64,000 bases of DNA from contig JASIRB010000109.1 of NCBI GenBank assembly GCA_030323885.1, positions 170,945 to 234,944 of the forward strand. Reading direction: 5' to 3'. Below, piece after piece: positions 9,528 to 19,330 of the stretch (positions are counted from its first letter, which is position 1; each line of letters opens with the position of its first letter). Source of the DNA: Branchipolynoe longqiensis (taxonomy: Eukaryota; Annelida; Polychaeta; Phyllodocida; Polynoidae). A program made the position numbers and the translations under genes. A model generated the notes under the pieces. That model searched no databases. It was not told where the DNA came from and saw nothing but the letters and a program-made list of their open reading frames with translations.

Positions 9528-10188
9528 ATCGGTCGCGATGCGACAAAGACTGCTTTCATTACTTGACTGCCGCTCTCCATTTCATTTCATGAAAGCTGCC
9601 TGCAAAAGTGTTGAAGTGCTGCTGGCTTTTGCAAGTTACCAGCAGCACTCTCTCGGGGAGCAAATAGATGTTTCACACCGGCAAGAACATTTCCAGACAG
9701 GGGCAAAACTATTTGTCCCTGCAGTGGCTGGTCGGGATATGTTGGGAGTTCCATACATCAACCGCCCTTAATGCTGCCACAGTGACATGGTTTTCTGTTT
9801 AGGGTTTGCTCCCTAATGCCATGTACACACATAGCGTATAGGATTCGCGCATAGGACTCCCGATCAGCTTAAAACTGAAATCGGGCCGATTCATTTTTCA
9901 AATCGGGAATCGCAATCGTAATCCTAGCGCACACATACCGTTTTATCCCAAAAAATCGGGAATCGCAATCGGTAGGTGTGCTAGGGGAGTGCACACCTCA
10001 CGATTTTGGGGCAGTTTTAGGTCGTATACGCTAGGTGGGTGCGGGAAAACGATCGTATACGCTAGGTGTGTACCGGGCATTAGCCTTCGGTTCTGTCAAG
10101 AACCTGTACCACAAGGCAGTGGTTTACAACTCTGCAGGGCAGGGGCATCAAACTCCCGGAGGTATTGCTATACCTGCAATACCTGCAT
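9528..10188 (-). mobile_element. RTE-derived repeat X, copy 1, split by a MITE
   Basis: Shares both ends and most internal sequence with 48541-49320: left end TCGGTCGCGATGC, right end CTATACCTGCATACC. On the minus strand the left end encodes the last residues of the LINE ORF2 (KWRAAVK, stop), as seen in copy 2. Copy 1 lacks about 367 bp of coding sequence at an AAATG microhomology, and a 265-bp MITE (9816-10080) interrupts it. The plus-strand ORF at 9493-9771 is conserved in copy 2, but I could not assign it to a family. Confidence 0.7.
9816..10080. mobile_element. MITE-4, 265 bp, in RTE-derived repeat
   Basis: Inverted termini: GCCATGTACACACATAGCG on the left, and GCCCGGTACACACCTAGCG as reverse complement of the right end. 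The copy-2 sequence at 49195-49205 (GCTCCCTTAGCC) is the empty site, and here it reads GCTCCCTA, then the element, then TAGCC. This fits a TA or TWA duplication, as made by Tc1/mariner or PIF/Harbinger elements. There is no ORF. Confidence 0.75.
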
Positions 10189-10278
10189 ACCAAATGATGT
10201 ACCAACAATGTAACCTGCCTTGCAATAGAATCCATGTACCTTTACTTTGATATCTGTGGTGGTCTAATAATATGTGAT

Positions 10279-10600
10279 GGTTGGTTGTTGGAGTTTTACG
10301 TCCTGGCAACATCTAAGGTCATATCAGAATGGGGACCGACTTGTGACAGTGCACACACATGGTGACTTTATAGTGCTTCCCCACAGGGAAATCAGGCCGC
10401 CAGCACCATGACCCGATATCCCACTCAGCCACATGATCATGACACTGAGCTAACCAGTCCATGCTCTATTATATTAATGGTGAGTGCCAAGATAGGTAGC
10501 GACACGTATAAATTATATGTCATTTGTTTGACTCAGCCGGGAATTGAACTCTCGGTCTCCTACATGGGAGCCCTGCACCCTACCGATTCGCCATCCGAGA
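10279..10600 (-). mobile_element. SINE-A, reverse, near full length
   Basis: Tail GTTGGTTGTTGGAGTTTTAC, the whole body, then an inverted head with GGAATTGAACTCTCGGTCTC and ACCGATTCGCCATCCG. The head is the type-R variant. Confidence 0.85.
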
Positions 10601-10662
10601 ACGGTCTAAGCTATATATATAGTATGTAATAAATACACTACACATTTGTTGTTCATTAAATC

Positions 10663-10991
10663 GTTACCGGGCGTGGTGGCCGAATCGGTAGAGCGCAGGC
10701 CTCGCCTGCGGGAGATCGGGAGTTTGGTTCCCGGTCGAGTCAAGCCAATGACTTATCAAATTGATACTTGTCGCTTCCTAACCTGGCGCTCGGCATTAAT
10801 AGCGTATGGCAAGGACTGGTTAGCTCAGTGCCAGTATAATGTTTCTGAGTGGTATATCGGGTCATGGTGCCGGCAGCCTGATTTCCCAGTGGGGCAGCAC
10901 TATAAAGTCCCCACGAGTGTGCACTGTCACAAGTCGGTACCCGTCCTGATATGACCTTCGATGTAGCCAGGACGTAAAACTCCAACAACCA
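10663..10991 (+). mobile_element. SINE-A, full length, type-R head, 8-bp TSD
   Basis: Head CGTGGTGGCCGAATCGGTAG with A box and B box (GAGTTTGGTTCCC), then the complete body and a TAAAACTCCAACAACC tail, 329 bp. It is flanked by ATTAAATC at 10655-10662 and 10992-10999. This gives the true ends of the family: about 330 bp, ending in an AAC-rich tail. Pol III transcribed in principle. There is no coding. Confidence 0.9.
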
Positions 10992-11135
10992 ATTAAATCA
11001 TGAGTTCCTGATAGGCTGAAGGAAATCTTGCAGGTTCCACTGGTATGCTGGTATGAGGCACCCCTGACTGTGCCGCCCTCTGGTGTCTGATAGATTCAAC
11101 AGACTCGGGCAGATAGCCATCTCAGCCTTCTCCCC

Positions 11136-11921
11136 CAGGGCCCGTATGCATGAAGAATTATTTATCGGCTCCGGTGTTAAGGGCCGGGTCCGGGTTATCT
11201 AATGCCGGCGTTGGAAAATCGGTCACGGGGTATGTACGGAGCCAAAGCGTGGAGGTGTTAGCTAACCCAGCAGTTATTTATAGATTTGGGAAATCCCTCT
11301 GTGCCTGTAGCCGGCAAGCACCGCTATTGCGGTTGCGGCGATTTGTTTTGTGTACATTCGTCGATTTGACAATATTAATATCGCCGCCGTTGTAGTGGCA
11401 GTGTTACTTTCGGTTCGTTTTTGCGGTTAATTTTCTAAAATATCACTTGTACAGTATGTAATTCTGTTAAATATGATCGCATTGAATAGATTTGGGCCTA
11501 ATATATTGCCGCTGATGCGCCGACGGCGGCGATGTTTTGTTGATCTTCGACAGTATGGATAGCGACGTCGATGCGGCGGTGGCGATTTGTTTAGTTAACA
11601 TTCGTCGATTCGACAATATTAATATCGCAGCCGATGGAGCGGAGGCGTTAATATCGGTTCGAATTTAGGGTTAATTTAATGAAATTTCACGATTTGAGTA
11701 TGTAATTCTGTTAAATATGATCGCATTGAATATATTTGCGCCTAATCGGTCCCTAACACCGCCCTTATACCTGCTACGGAGTGGGGTTAGCGTACCCGAC
11801 TTTTAACTCGCGGGGTTTCCATAACACTGGTCCATGCATACCGACTTTTCGCCGCTAACCCGGTGATCGCCGCTAACCACAAGTTTGGAGCGCTAACACC
11901 GCCCCATGCATACGGGCCCTG
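11136..11921. mobile_element. MITE-5, 786 bp, hAT-like ends, internal duplication
   Basis: Ends CAGGGCCCGTATGCATG and CATGCATACGGGCCCTG are perfect inverted repeats. Inside, a segment of about 165 bp (GCGATTTGTTT, CATTCGTCGATT, GACAATATTAATATCGC, TATGTAATTCTGTTAAATA) occurs twice, at about 11339-11510 and 11583-11755. A CAGGG start suggests hAT, but no clear 8-bp duplication was found, so the class is tentative. Confidence 0.65.
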
Positions 11922-11969
11922 GCCAATTGACCAATTTCATATGACGTCAGTACGTGTATTTAGGTCAGT

Positions 11970-12720
11970 GCACGCGCTGCTTGGCTGCAGGACAACATCC
12001 GGTCACTGCAAACTCAATGGCTATGAGCTCAGAATATCCCAACTTTCACTATTATCTCTGTTTTTAATACTTTCAGAGAAAATTGCGCTTAAGTTAAATT
12101 AAATACTTCAGATCTTCCTCTTCAATCCCGCATTAATATATTTTTAATTGACTCAGTGAAAGCTTTTATATTAATTTTTCTAAAATAAATGCTCTGCATT
12201 GACATAGCATTGCTGCAGCACAAATCAATGCAGTGTTTACCCTTCGCAGGCTAGTCAGCAAACTCAGTGCATTGTCAATGGTCGTAAGCAATCTTCTTAC
12301 AGAAAAAGTGAAATATCTCTAAAACCACACTACCTAGAAACAAACCGCTTCGCAGACAAACAGATAACATGCTTAACAAACAGATTATATTAAATTTATA
12401 AGGTATGGGTTCTGGATTTCTATTAATTTTGAATAAAATTAATGTTTTGTACTGCGCGTACCGGCAAACTCAGTGCATTGTCAATGGCCGTGAGCAATCT
12501 TCTTACAGAAAAAGTGAAATATCTCTAAAAAGACACCACCTAGAGACAAACCGCTTGGTACACATATAGAAAACATATTTAACGAATAGATTATATTAGA
12601 TTTATATGGTTAGGCTTCTGCATTTCTATTAGTTTTGAATAAAATAAACATTTTACACTGCGCATACGGGCAAACGCAGTGGCAGTGTGCATTCGTTCTG
12701 CAGCCAAGCTGCGCGCATAC
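11970..12720. mobile_element. Inverted-repeat element with ~215-bp tandem duplication
   Basis: Short inverted ends around GCTTGGCTGCAGG (11979) and TCTGCAGCCAAGCTGCGC (12696). The interior holds two direct copies of a ~215-bp segment, from about 12253 and 12467, each starting GCAAACTCAGTGCATTGTCA and containing AGCAATCTTCTTACAGAAAA. A third copy is only begun (GCAAACGCAGTGGC). No target duplication was resolved. Confidence 0.5.
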
Positions 12721-12810
12721 CCAATGTTTACAAACATTGAAAGAGGTCTATAGCGACTTACTGCGGGTGACATGGACGAGTGGTTAAAGCGCCCACTTTC
12801 CGTGCAATAT

Positions 12811-13150
12811 GTTGGTTGTTGGGAGTTTTACTTCCTGGCAACATCTGAGGTCATATCAGGACGGGTACTGGCTTATGACAGTGTGCACTGATGATGACGT
12901 TATAGTGCTGCCCCACTGGGAAATCAAGCCGCCAGCACCATAGCCCGATATCCCACTCAGTCACGTTATTCCGACACTGAGCCAACCAGTCCTTGCCCTA
13001 TCCTATTATTGTTGAGCGCCTGGCTAGGAAGTGACAAGTATCGATTTTAATGTCATCGGTTTGACCAGGGTTCAAACCCGTGGGTTCGAATCCCACGATC
13101 TCCCAAAACGGGAGAAGGACGCTCAACTGATTCAGCCATCCAGTCTGGTT
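12811..13150 (-). mobile_element. SINE-A, reverse, full length
   Basis: GTTGGTTGTTGGGAGTTTTA tail, complete body, and inverted type-L head with GGTTCGAATCCCACG and TTCAGCCATCCAGTCTGG. It is preceded at 12772-12795 by a short tRNA-like A-box segment (TGGACGAGTGGTTAAAGCG) from something else. Confidence 0.85.
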
Positions 13151-13242
13151 TCTGTGCAAGAAAGTATGGGTTCGAATCCCAGATGAGGCTTTTGTCACAG
13201 GGGGTGACTCAAACAAGCATTGCAACTAGAATAGGACTGGAA

Positions 13243-13300
13243 CCACACTCCCGTCCTGATATGGCCTTAAATGTTGCTAGGACGTAAGACAACAAATAAA
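13243..13300 (+). mobile_element. SINE-A 3' tail only
   Basis: CCCGTCCTGATATGGCCTTA and TGCTAGGACGTAAGAC, then an AAC/AAAT tail. Confidence 0.7.
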
Positions 13301-13314
13301 CAATCTTACCACTC

Positions 13315-13400
13315 TGGACGTGGCGCGCTAACCATTAGGCTAGCTAGGCTCCCTGAGGCAATCAGCCTATCCGTGCCTATCTGTATGTGGCTCCTTCCCT
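13315..13400 (-). mobile_element. SINE-C-related fragment, reverse, diverged head
   Basis: Reverse head with GCTAACCATTAGGCTAGCTA and leader CTATCTGTATGTGGCTCCTT. The A-box region differs from the main SINE-C (CTAATGGTTAG in place of GTAATGGTTAG), so this is a subfamily or a related SINE. Confidence 0.55.
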
Positions 13401-14019
13401 GAAACTGGGCGTCTTTTAAATGGTTGACATCCATAACTCATTTAATGCTTACAATTACATTTTAATTTTTTACATTTTTTTATATTCATCCAGTATTTAT
13501 TCTGCCCATAGTGTTTAAGCTCCCATGAGGGTGCTTGTTTTCAACGCTGGACAGCTGTGAGGAATGTTATGGTGTATGTCCAGGTTCCGGTTCCGAGTTG
13601 GTATCCGTCACATCCACCACCATTTATTTAAGTAGTTAGTATCTATGTTAGTTTTTTGGGGGTTTTATTGGGGGGTATAACTTCCTATCAGATAACTAAT
13701 ATCGTAGCCTAGTAATAGTAGTATGCACATCTAGTGCTGTGGTAATAGGCTTGTGGTTGAGGACGTGTTCCCAGAATTTGTTTGTTTGTTTTACTACAGG
13801 CAATGCACTTATATGCTGTATAAGAATTACATGAGTATAATAACCCGGAATTCCATTCTCACTCCTTACACCCACCCACCAGTAATTGGGTGGTGGAGCC
13901 TCGGGCTAGTCATCTACTGCTCCAACCTACTCGCCTCAGCTCCGAAGCTCGCCTTGCTCATTATCCTGACTCACTTACCGCCGAAAATGTACAGCCTAGG
14001 TCCAACAACCATACAGCAC
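13401..14019. other. Unassigned sequence with small repeat traces
   Basis: No gene recognised. 13500-13560 is weakly similar, inverted, to the LINE sequence at 3385-3435 (GAAAACAAGC next to an ACTATGG block). 13813-13848 (TGTATAAGAATTACATGAGT) recurs at about 24177 and 24288. On the minus strand a consensus-like splice donor (GGCG before GTAAGTGAG) occurs at about 13982, but without supporting coding sequence. Confidence 0.3.
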
Positions 14020-14285
14020 TGGTCGAGTTAAACCAATGACGTAAACATTTATACTTGTCGCTTCCTAGCCAGGCGCTCGGCATTATTAGTATAGGGCAAG
14101 GACTGGTTCGCTCAGTGTCAGGATAATGTGACTGAGTGGGATATCAGGTCATGGTGATGGCAGCCTGGTCTCCCAGTGGGGCAGCACTATAAAGTCACCA
14201 TGAGTGCGCACTGTCACAAGTCGGTACCCATCCTGGTATGACCTTAGATGTTGCTAGGATGTAAAACAACAACAAACAAAACCAT
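14020..14285 (+). mobile_element. SINE-A, head mostly missing
   Basis: GTCGAGTTAAACCAATGACG, the body through GATATCAGGTCATGGTGATG, and the tail ending TAAAACAACAACAAACAAAA. Confidence 0.8.
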
Positions 14286-14379
14286 ACAGCGTGTAGCTTG
14301 TACACGATCCTGGTCACGGTCCCAGTGTCATGTGCGGGGTGGGGGGGGGGGTGTTTTTACAAATGAAGGGAAGCATTGT

Positions 14380-14535
14380 CTCCAGAGCAGTGCTCAGACA
14401 CACACTTCACTCTATTCCAGAGCTAGTGTCCTAACCATTAGGCTACCTAGGCTCATTAATTCAATCACCCTCTCCACGTCTACCTGCCTATGTGGCTCCT
14501 TGCCTCAGAGTCAGAGGTGAGTCACAGCCTACTAC
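14380..14535 (-). mobile_element. SINE-C-related fragment, reverse
   Basis: Contains CTAACCATTAGGCTACCTAG (inverted A box), CTGCCTATGTGGCTCCTTGC and the inverted leader TCACAGCCTACTAC. It is diverged from the 322-bp unit. Confidence 0.55.
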
Positions 14536-14645
14536 ATTTACAAAACAAATTTGTGTTTATTACTATCTAGGCTTGCATGCATCTATCTTAACTCCCCACC
14601 CCCACTCCTCCATCCCCCCCCCCCGTCCCCCCTCCCCCTTCTACC

Positions 14646-14790
14646 CGTCATGGTGCTGGCGGCCTAGTCTCCCAGTGGGGCAGCACTATAAAGTCGCCAT
14701 GAGTGCACACTGTCACAAGTCGGTACCCGTCCTGATATGATCTTAGATGTTGCTAGGATATAAAACTCCAACAACCAACCAAACATCTCT
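14646..14790 (+). mobile_element. SINE-A 3' half
   Basis: GTCATGGTGCTGGCGGCC through TATAAAGTCGCCATGAGTGC to an AACTCCAACAACCAACC tail. Confidence 0.75.
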
Positions 14791-14851
14791 TTCCATATTT
14801 CTTTCACCCCCTCCGGCCTCACCCCCCCCCCCCCCCCACACACACACTCAC

Positions 14852-14937
14852 CTTGACGACACGAGGGTCCCAGTGAGGAGGACCATCACCACGGTCACTA
14901 GTGGCGCCTCCTGGCGGCGTCCCTGTGCACGAGTCAT
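14852..14937 (-). CDS. Candidate first coding exon with signal peptide, minus strand
   Basis: Read on the minus strand, an ATG at 14937 (context GCAGACATGA) opens 28 codons plus 2 nt and ends exactly at a consensus splice donor (TCAAG, then GTGAGTGTG) at 14851. The peptide is a textbook secretory leader: a basic n-region (MTRAQGRRQEAP), then a hydrophobic core (LVTVVMVLLTGTLVSS). It would target a protein to the ER or secretion. The sequence is non-repetitive, unlike its surroundings, which supports a real gene. The next exon would lie at lower coordinates and was not found. Against it: no promoter is seen, the frame stays open for some codons upstream of the ATG, and an isolated short exon can arise by chance. 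The protein family is unknown. Confidence 0.45.
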
Positions 14938-15060
14938 GTCTGCTGTGCAGGCTGCGTTCCGCTCTGCTTCATCCCTGGTGGAACGTGGAACGCAGCACGG
15001 CGGTCACCGGCACCCGGCACCTGGCTGCTCCCGTCACTCCTTCTGCCTGCTCTCACTCCT
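14938..15060. other. Non-repetitive GC-rich sequence upstream of the candidate exon
   Basis: About 120 bp of ordinary complexity between the candidate ATG and the 12-bp array. It would be 5'UTR or promoter of the minus-strand candidate. No TATA box or initiator was recognised. Confidence 0.3.
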
Positions 15061-15480
15061 CTTGTCACTCCTCTTCTCACTCCAGCTCTCACTCCTCTTC
15101 CTACTCCTGCTCTTACTCCTGCTGTTATTCTTGTTGTGACTCCTGTTGTTACTCCTATTGTTACTCCTGTTGTGATTCCTGTTGTTACTCCAGTTTGTAC
15201 TCCTCTTGTTACTCCTGTTAGGCCAGTGTGTACTCCACTTTGTACTCCTGTTGTTACGTCAGTTTGTACTCCAGCTTGTACTCCTGTTGTTACTCCTGTT
15301 AGGCCAGTGTGTACTCCACTTTGTACTCCTGTTGTTACGCCAGTTTGTACTCCAGTTTGTACTCCTGTTGTTAATCCTGTTACTCCAGTGTGTACTCTAG
15401 TTTGTACTACTGTTGTTACTCTTGTTGTTACTCCTGTTGTTACTCCTGTTCCTCCTTCTGTTCTTCCTCTTATTCCTGCT
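15040..15480. repeat. 12-bp minisatellite (ACTCCTGTTGTT-type)
   Basis: Imperfect 12-bp units such as ACTCCTGTTGTT and ACTCCAGTTTGT, with a ~75-bp higher-order repeat around TTAGGCCAGTGTGTACTCCA (about 15218 and 15299). The period is divisible by three, so several frames stay open on both strands (Thr-Pro-Val repeats on plus, Thr-Gly-Val on minus). I treat these as artefacts. Confidence 0.9.
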
Positions 15481-16165
15481 CCTCCTTCCCTTCTTTCAGT
15501 TCTATTGTTTCTCCTCCCGCTCCTGCTCCTGCTCCTTCTCTTCCTGTTTCTCCTCCTCTTGCACCTCACGGAGAGGAGAGCTTGGTGCTAGATAGCAGCC
15601 CCCCTCCTCCTCCTGTTCCTGCTCCTCCACCTCCTACTGCTCCTGCTCCTCCTCCTGCACCTCTCGGAGAGATTTGTACTAGGTCGCAGCCCTCCTCCTC
15701 CTGTTCCTCCTCCTCCTCCACCTCCTCCTGCTCCTCCTCCTGCACCTCTCGGAGAGCTTGATGCTAGGTAGCAGCCCTCCTCCTCCTGCTCCTCCTGCTC
15801 CTGCTCCTCCTGCACCTCACTGGGAGCCTGGTGCTAGGTAGCAGCCCTCCTCCTCCTGCTCCTCCTCCTCCTCCTGCACCTGACTGGGAGCCTGGTGCTA
15901 GGTAGCAGCCCTCCTCCTCCTGCTCCTCCTGCTCCTCCTGCTCCTGCTCCTCCTGCTCCTGCTCCTCCTCCTGCACCTCACTGGGAGCCTGGTGCTAGGT
16001 AGCAGCCCTCCTCCTCCTGCTCCTCCTCCTGCTCCTCCTCCTGCACCTCACTTGGAGCCTGGTGCTAGGTAGCAGCCCTCCTCCTCCTGCTCCTGCTCCT
16101 CCTGCTCCTCCACCTCCTCCTGCTCCTCCTGCACCTCACTGGGAGCCTGGTGCTAGGTAGCAGCC
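15480..16165. repeat. CTC/CTG minisatellite, units 63-100 bp
   Basis: About seven units, each a variable CTCCTCCTGCTCC run followed by a constant CACCTCACTGGGAGCCTGGT and GCTAGGTAGCAGCCC. The constant blocks fall at about 15575, 15660, 15745, 15815, 15877, 15973, 16045 and 16132. Unit length varies only in the CTCCTG part. Confidence 0.9.
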
Positions 16166-16380
16166 CCAATCGCCATACAGCCCATCTGACGGCCGACAAC
16201 AATAACGACGTCGATGTTACCTCCCCACGGCCGAGTCATGTCGGGGCTGGCCCACCAGGGGGCGCGGGGGGAGGGACTGAGGGGCGGTGGGGGGGGCGGG
16301 GGCGGGGGAGGGGGAGGGGGCTCAGTCGCGCCTCGTAGTGGTGGCCGGGTGGGTTCAGCAACTCCAGGATGTGAGGTGTT
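16166..16380. other. CpG- and G-rich unique segment with CTCF-like motif
   Basis: Short unique stretch (GACAACAATAACGACGTCGA) followed by G-rich sequence. 16252-16265 reads CCACCAGGGGGCGC, the canonical CTCF core. No ORF was trusted. Confidence 0.4.
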
Positions 16381-16454
16381 ATGATGGGGGGCGGTGGGGG
16401 GGGGGGAGGGGATGGTCTGAAATGGCGAAATGGTGATATGGGAGAGAGGTGTGT

Positions 16455-16525
16455 ATTCAGTATTCAATATTCAATACTCAATACGGATTATTCAGTTCAT
16501 ATTCAGTATTCACTATTCAGTATTC
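16455..16525. repeat. ATTCAGTATTCA short repeat
   Basis: About six imperfect copies of ATTCAGTATTCA or ATTCAATACTCA. Confidence 0.7.
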
Positions 16526-16593
16526 AAGTTCTCCTGAATGAAGTTAATCAACTCATTTTGTAGGCCCTCTCTTTTCCAATCCTTTCACCCTCT

Positions 16594-16848
16594 TTGATTA
16601 CCAACCTTCCCCCCTTCTCTCCCCCCTCTTCCTCTCACCCACTTCCGCTCCTCTCACCTCCTCTCACCTCCTCTCACCTCCTCTCCCCTCTCTCCCCTCT
16701 CTCCCCTCTCTCCACTCTCTCCCCTCTCTCATCTCCCCTCCTCTCACCTCTCTCCCCCTATCCCCTCTCTCCCCCTATCCCCTCTCTCCCCCCTCTTCCC
16801 TCTCCCTCTTCCTCGTCCTCCTCCTCTTCCTCTTCCTCTTCCTCTTCG
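16594..16848. repeat. C/T-rich tract (CTCTCCCC/CTCACCTC)
   Basis: Pyrimidine-only units of 8-10 bp on the plus strand, ending in a CTTCCT run at about 16848, where a SINE-A begins. Confidence 0.9.
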
Positions 16849-16849
16849 G

Positions 16850-17165
16850 ACGCGGTGGCCCAGTCGGTAGAGCGGAGGCTTCTCGTGCGGAAGGTTGGGG
16901 GTTCAATTCCTGGCTGAGTCAAACCAATGACTTACAACATTGACACTTGTCGCTACATGGCCTGATGCGCAGCATCGCAAAGATCGTGCAAGGACTTGCA
17001 AGGACAGTATCATGATAATATGACTGAGTGGGGTATCAGGTCATGGTGTTGGTAGCCTATTCTCGCAGTGGGGCAGCACTATAAAGTTGCCATGAGGGCG
17101 CACTGTCACAAGTCGGTACCTGTCCTTATGTGACCTTAGATATTGCTAGGATGTAAAACACCCAT
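16850..17165 (+). mobile_element. SINE-A, type-R head, full length
   Basis: Head GACGCGGTGGCCCAGTCGGT with B box GGGTTCAATTCCTGG, diverged body, and tail GATATTGCTAGGATGTAAAA. It lies between two tandem arrays. Confidence 0.8.
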
Positions 17166-17194
17166 CTAACCTCATCCTCTCTCTCCCTGTGGGT

Positions 17195-19330
17195 GGTGGA
17201 GGGAGTGGGTAGTGATCGGAGGTGGGTGGAGGTGGGTGGTGAGTGGGTGGTCTGTGATGTGTGTGGTGGTGGTGGTGGGAGGCGTGTAATGGTGGTGGTG
17301 GGAGGCTAGTAGTGGAGGTGGTGGTGGTTGGTGTGGTGGTGGGTGTGTGGTGTTGGTGGCGGGTGGTAGAGGTGGTGGGTGTGGTGGTGATGGGTGGGTG
17401 GTATGTGGTTGGTGTGGTGGTGATGGGTGCATTGTGGGTGGGTGGTGGGTGGTGTGTGGTGGTGGTCTGTGCGGTGATGATGGTGGGTGGCGTGTGGCTG
17501 TGATGGTGGATGGGTGGTCTGTGGTGGGTGTGGTGGTGGTGGTGGTGGGTGCGGTGATGGTGGTGAGTGGTGTGTGGTGGTGGTGGTGGTAGTGGTGGTG
17601 GGTGGCGTGTGGCCGTGAGTGGTGTGTGCGGTGATGATGGTGGGTGGCGTGTGGCTGTGATGGTGGATGGGTGGTCTGTGGTGGGTGTGGTGGTGGTGGT
17701 GGTGGTGGGTGCGGTGATGGTGGTGAGTGGTGTGTGGTGGTGGTGGTGGGTGGTGGTGGTGGTGGTGGGTCGGGTGGTGGTGGTGGTGGGTGCGGTGATG
17801 GTGGTGAGTGGTGTGTGGCGGTGGTGGTGGGTGGGTGGTCTGTGGTGGTGGTGGTAGTGGTGGTGGGTGGCGTGTGGCCGTGAGTGGTGTGTGCGGTGAT
17901 GATGGTGGGTGGCGTGTGGCTGTGATGGGTGGATGGGTGGTCTGTGGTGGGTGTGGTGGTGGTGGTGGTGGTGGGTGCGGTGATGGTGGTGTGTGGTGGT
18001 GGGTGGTGGGGTGGTGGTGGTGGTGGTGGGTCGGGTGGTGGTGGTGGTGGGTGCGGTGATGGTGGTGAGTGGTGTGTGGCGGTGGTGGTGGGTGGGTGGT
18101 CTGTGGTGGTGGTGGTGGTAGTGGTGGTGGGTGGCGTGTGGCCGTGAGTGGTGTGTGCGGTGATGATGGTGGGTGGTGTGTGGCTGTGATGGTGGATGGG
18201 TGGTCTGTGGTGGGTGTGGTGGTGGTGGTGGTGGTGGGTGCGGTGATGGTGGGAGTGGTGGTGTGGTGGTGGTGGTGGGTGGTGGTGGTGGTGGTGGGTC
18301 GGGTGGTGGTGGTGGTGGGTGCGGTGATGGTGGTGAGTGGTGTGTGGCGGTGGTGGTGGGTGGGTGGTCTGTGGTGGTGGTGGTAGTGGTGGTGGGTGGC
18401 GTGTGGCGGTGAGTGGTGTGTGCGGTGTGATGGTGGGTGGCGTGTGGCTGTGATGGTGGATGGGTGGTCTGTGGTGGGTGTGGTGGTGGTGGTGGTGGTG
18501 GGTGCGGTGATGGTGGTGAGTGGTGTGTGGTGGGGTGGTGGGTGGTGGTGGTGGTGTGGGTGGGGTGGTGGTGGTGGTGGGTGCGGTGATGGGGGGGGTG
18601 TGGTGGCGGTGGTGGTGGGTGGGTGGTCTGTGGTGGTGGTGGTAGTGGTGGTGGGTGGCATGTGGCGGTGGTGGTGGGTGGGTGGTCTGTTGTGGGTGTG
18701 GTGGTGGTGGTGGGTGCGGTGATGGTGGTTGGGTGGGTGGGCGTGTGGGGGTGGGTGGTGGTGGTGGGTGTGGGGTGGTGGTGGGTGCGGTGTGGTGGTG
18801 GGTGGGGTGTGGCGGTGGTGGGGTGGGTGGTGTGGTGGTGGTGGTGTGGGTGGGGGGGTGGGGTGGTGGTGGTGGGTGTGGGTGGTGGTGGGTGGTGTTG
18901 TGGTGGTGTGGGGTGGTGGTGGTGGGTGCGGCGATGGTGGTGTGTGGCATGTGGTGGTGGTGGGTGGTTGGTCTGGGGGTGGGTGTGGGGTGTGGATGTG
19001 GGGTGGTGGGTGGGTGGGCGGTCTGTGGTGGGTGAGGCGGTGGTGGTGGGTGTGGTGGTGGTGGTGTGTGGGTGGGTGGTCTGTGGTGGGTGTGGCGGTG
19101 GTGGTGGGTGGTTGGTCTGTGGTGGGTGTGGTGGTGGTGGTGTGTGGCGTGTGGCGGTGGTGGGTGGGTGGGCGGTCTGTGGTGGGTGTGGCGGTGGTGG
19201 TGGGTGGTTGGTCTGTGGTGGGTGTGGTGGCGGTGGTGTGTGGCGTGTGGCGGTGGTGGGTGGGTGGGCGGTCTGTGGTGGGTGTGGCGGTGGTGGTGGA
19301 TGGGTGGTCTGTGATGTGTGTTGTGGTGGG
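17195..19330. repeat. 2.1-kb GGT satellite with higher-order repeats
   Basis: Plus strand almost wholly GGT, GGG and GTG units. Blocks such as GATGGTGGATGGGTGGTCTG and GTGGCGTGTGGCTGTGATGG recur at roughly 235-300 bp spacing from 17460 to 18480, so a higher-order repeat is superimposed. Very long ORFs on the minus strand (over 680 codons, Thr/His/Pro only) and the Gly/Val/Trp ORFs on plus are translations of the repeat, not genes. Many GGG runs could form G-quadruplexes. Confidence 0.95.

Noticed and set aside
13970..14010. Minus-strand donor GTAAGTGAG with a short ATG frame
   Set aside because: Only about a dozen codons, overlapping SINE-derived sequence, no acceptor or leader.
15136..15591. 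Thr-Pro-Val tetrapeptide-repeat protein
   Set aside because: The 12-bp period keeps several frames open on both strands. No start context, leader or conservation to favour one.
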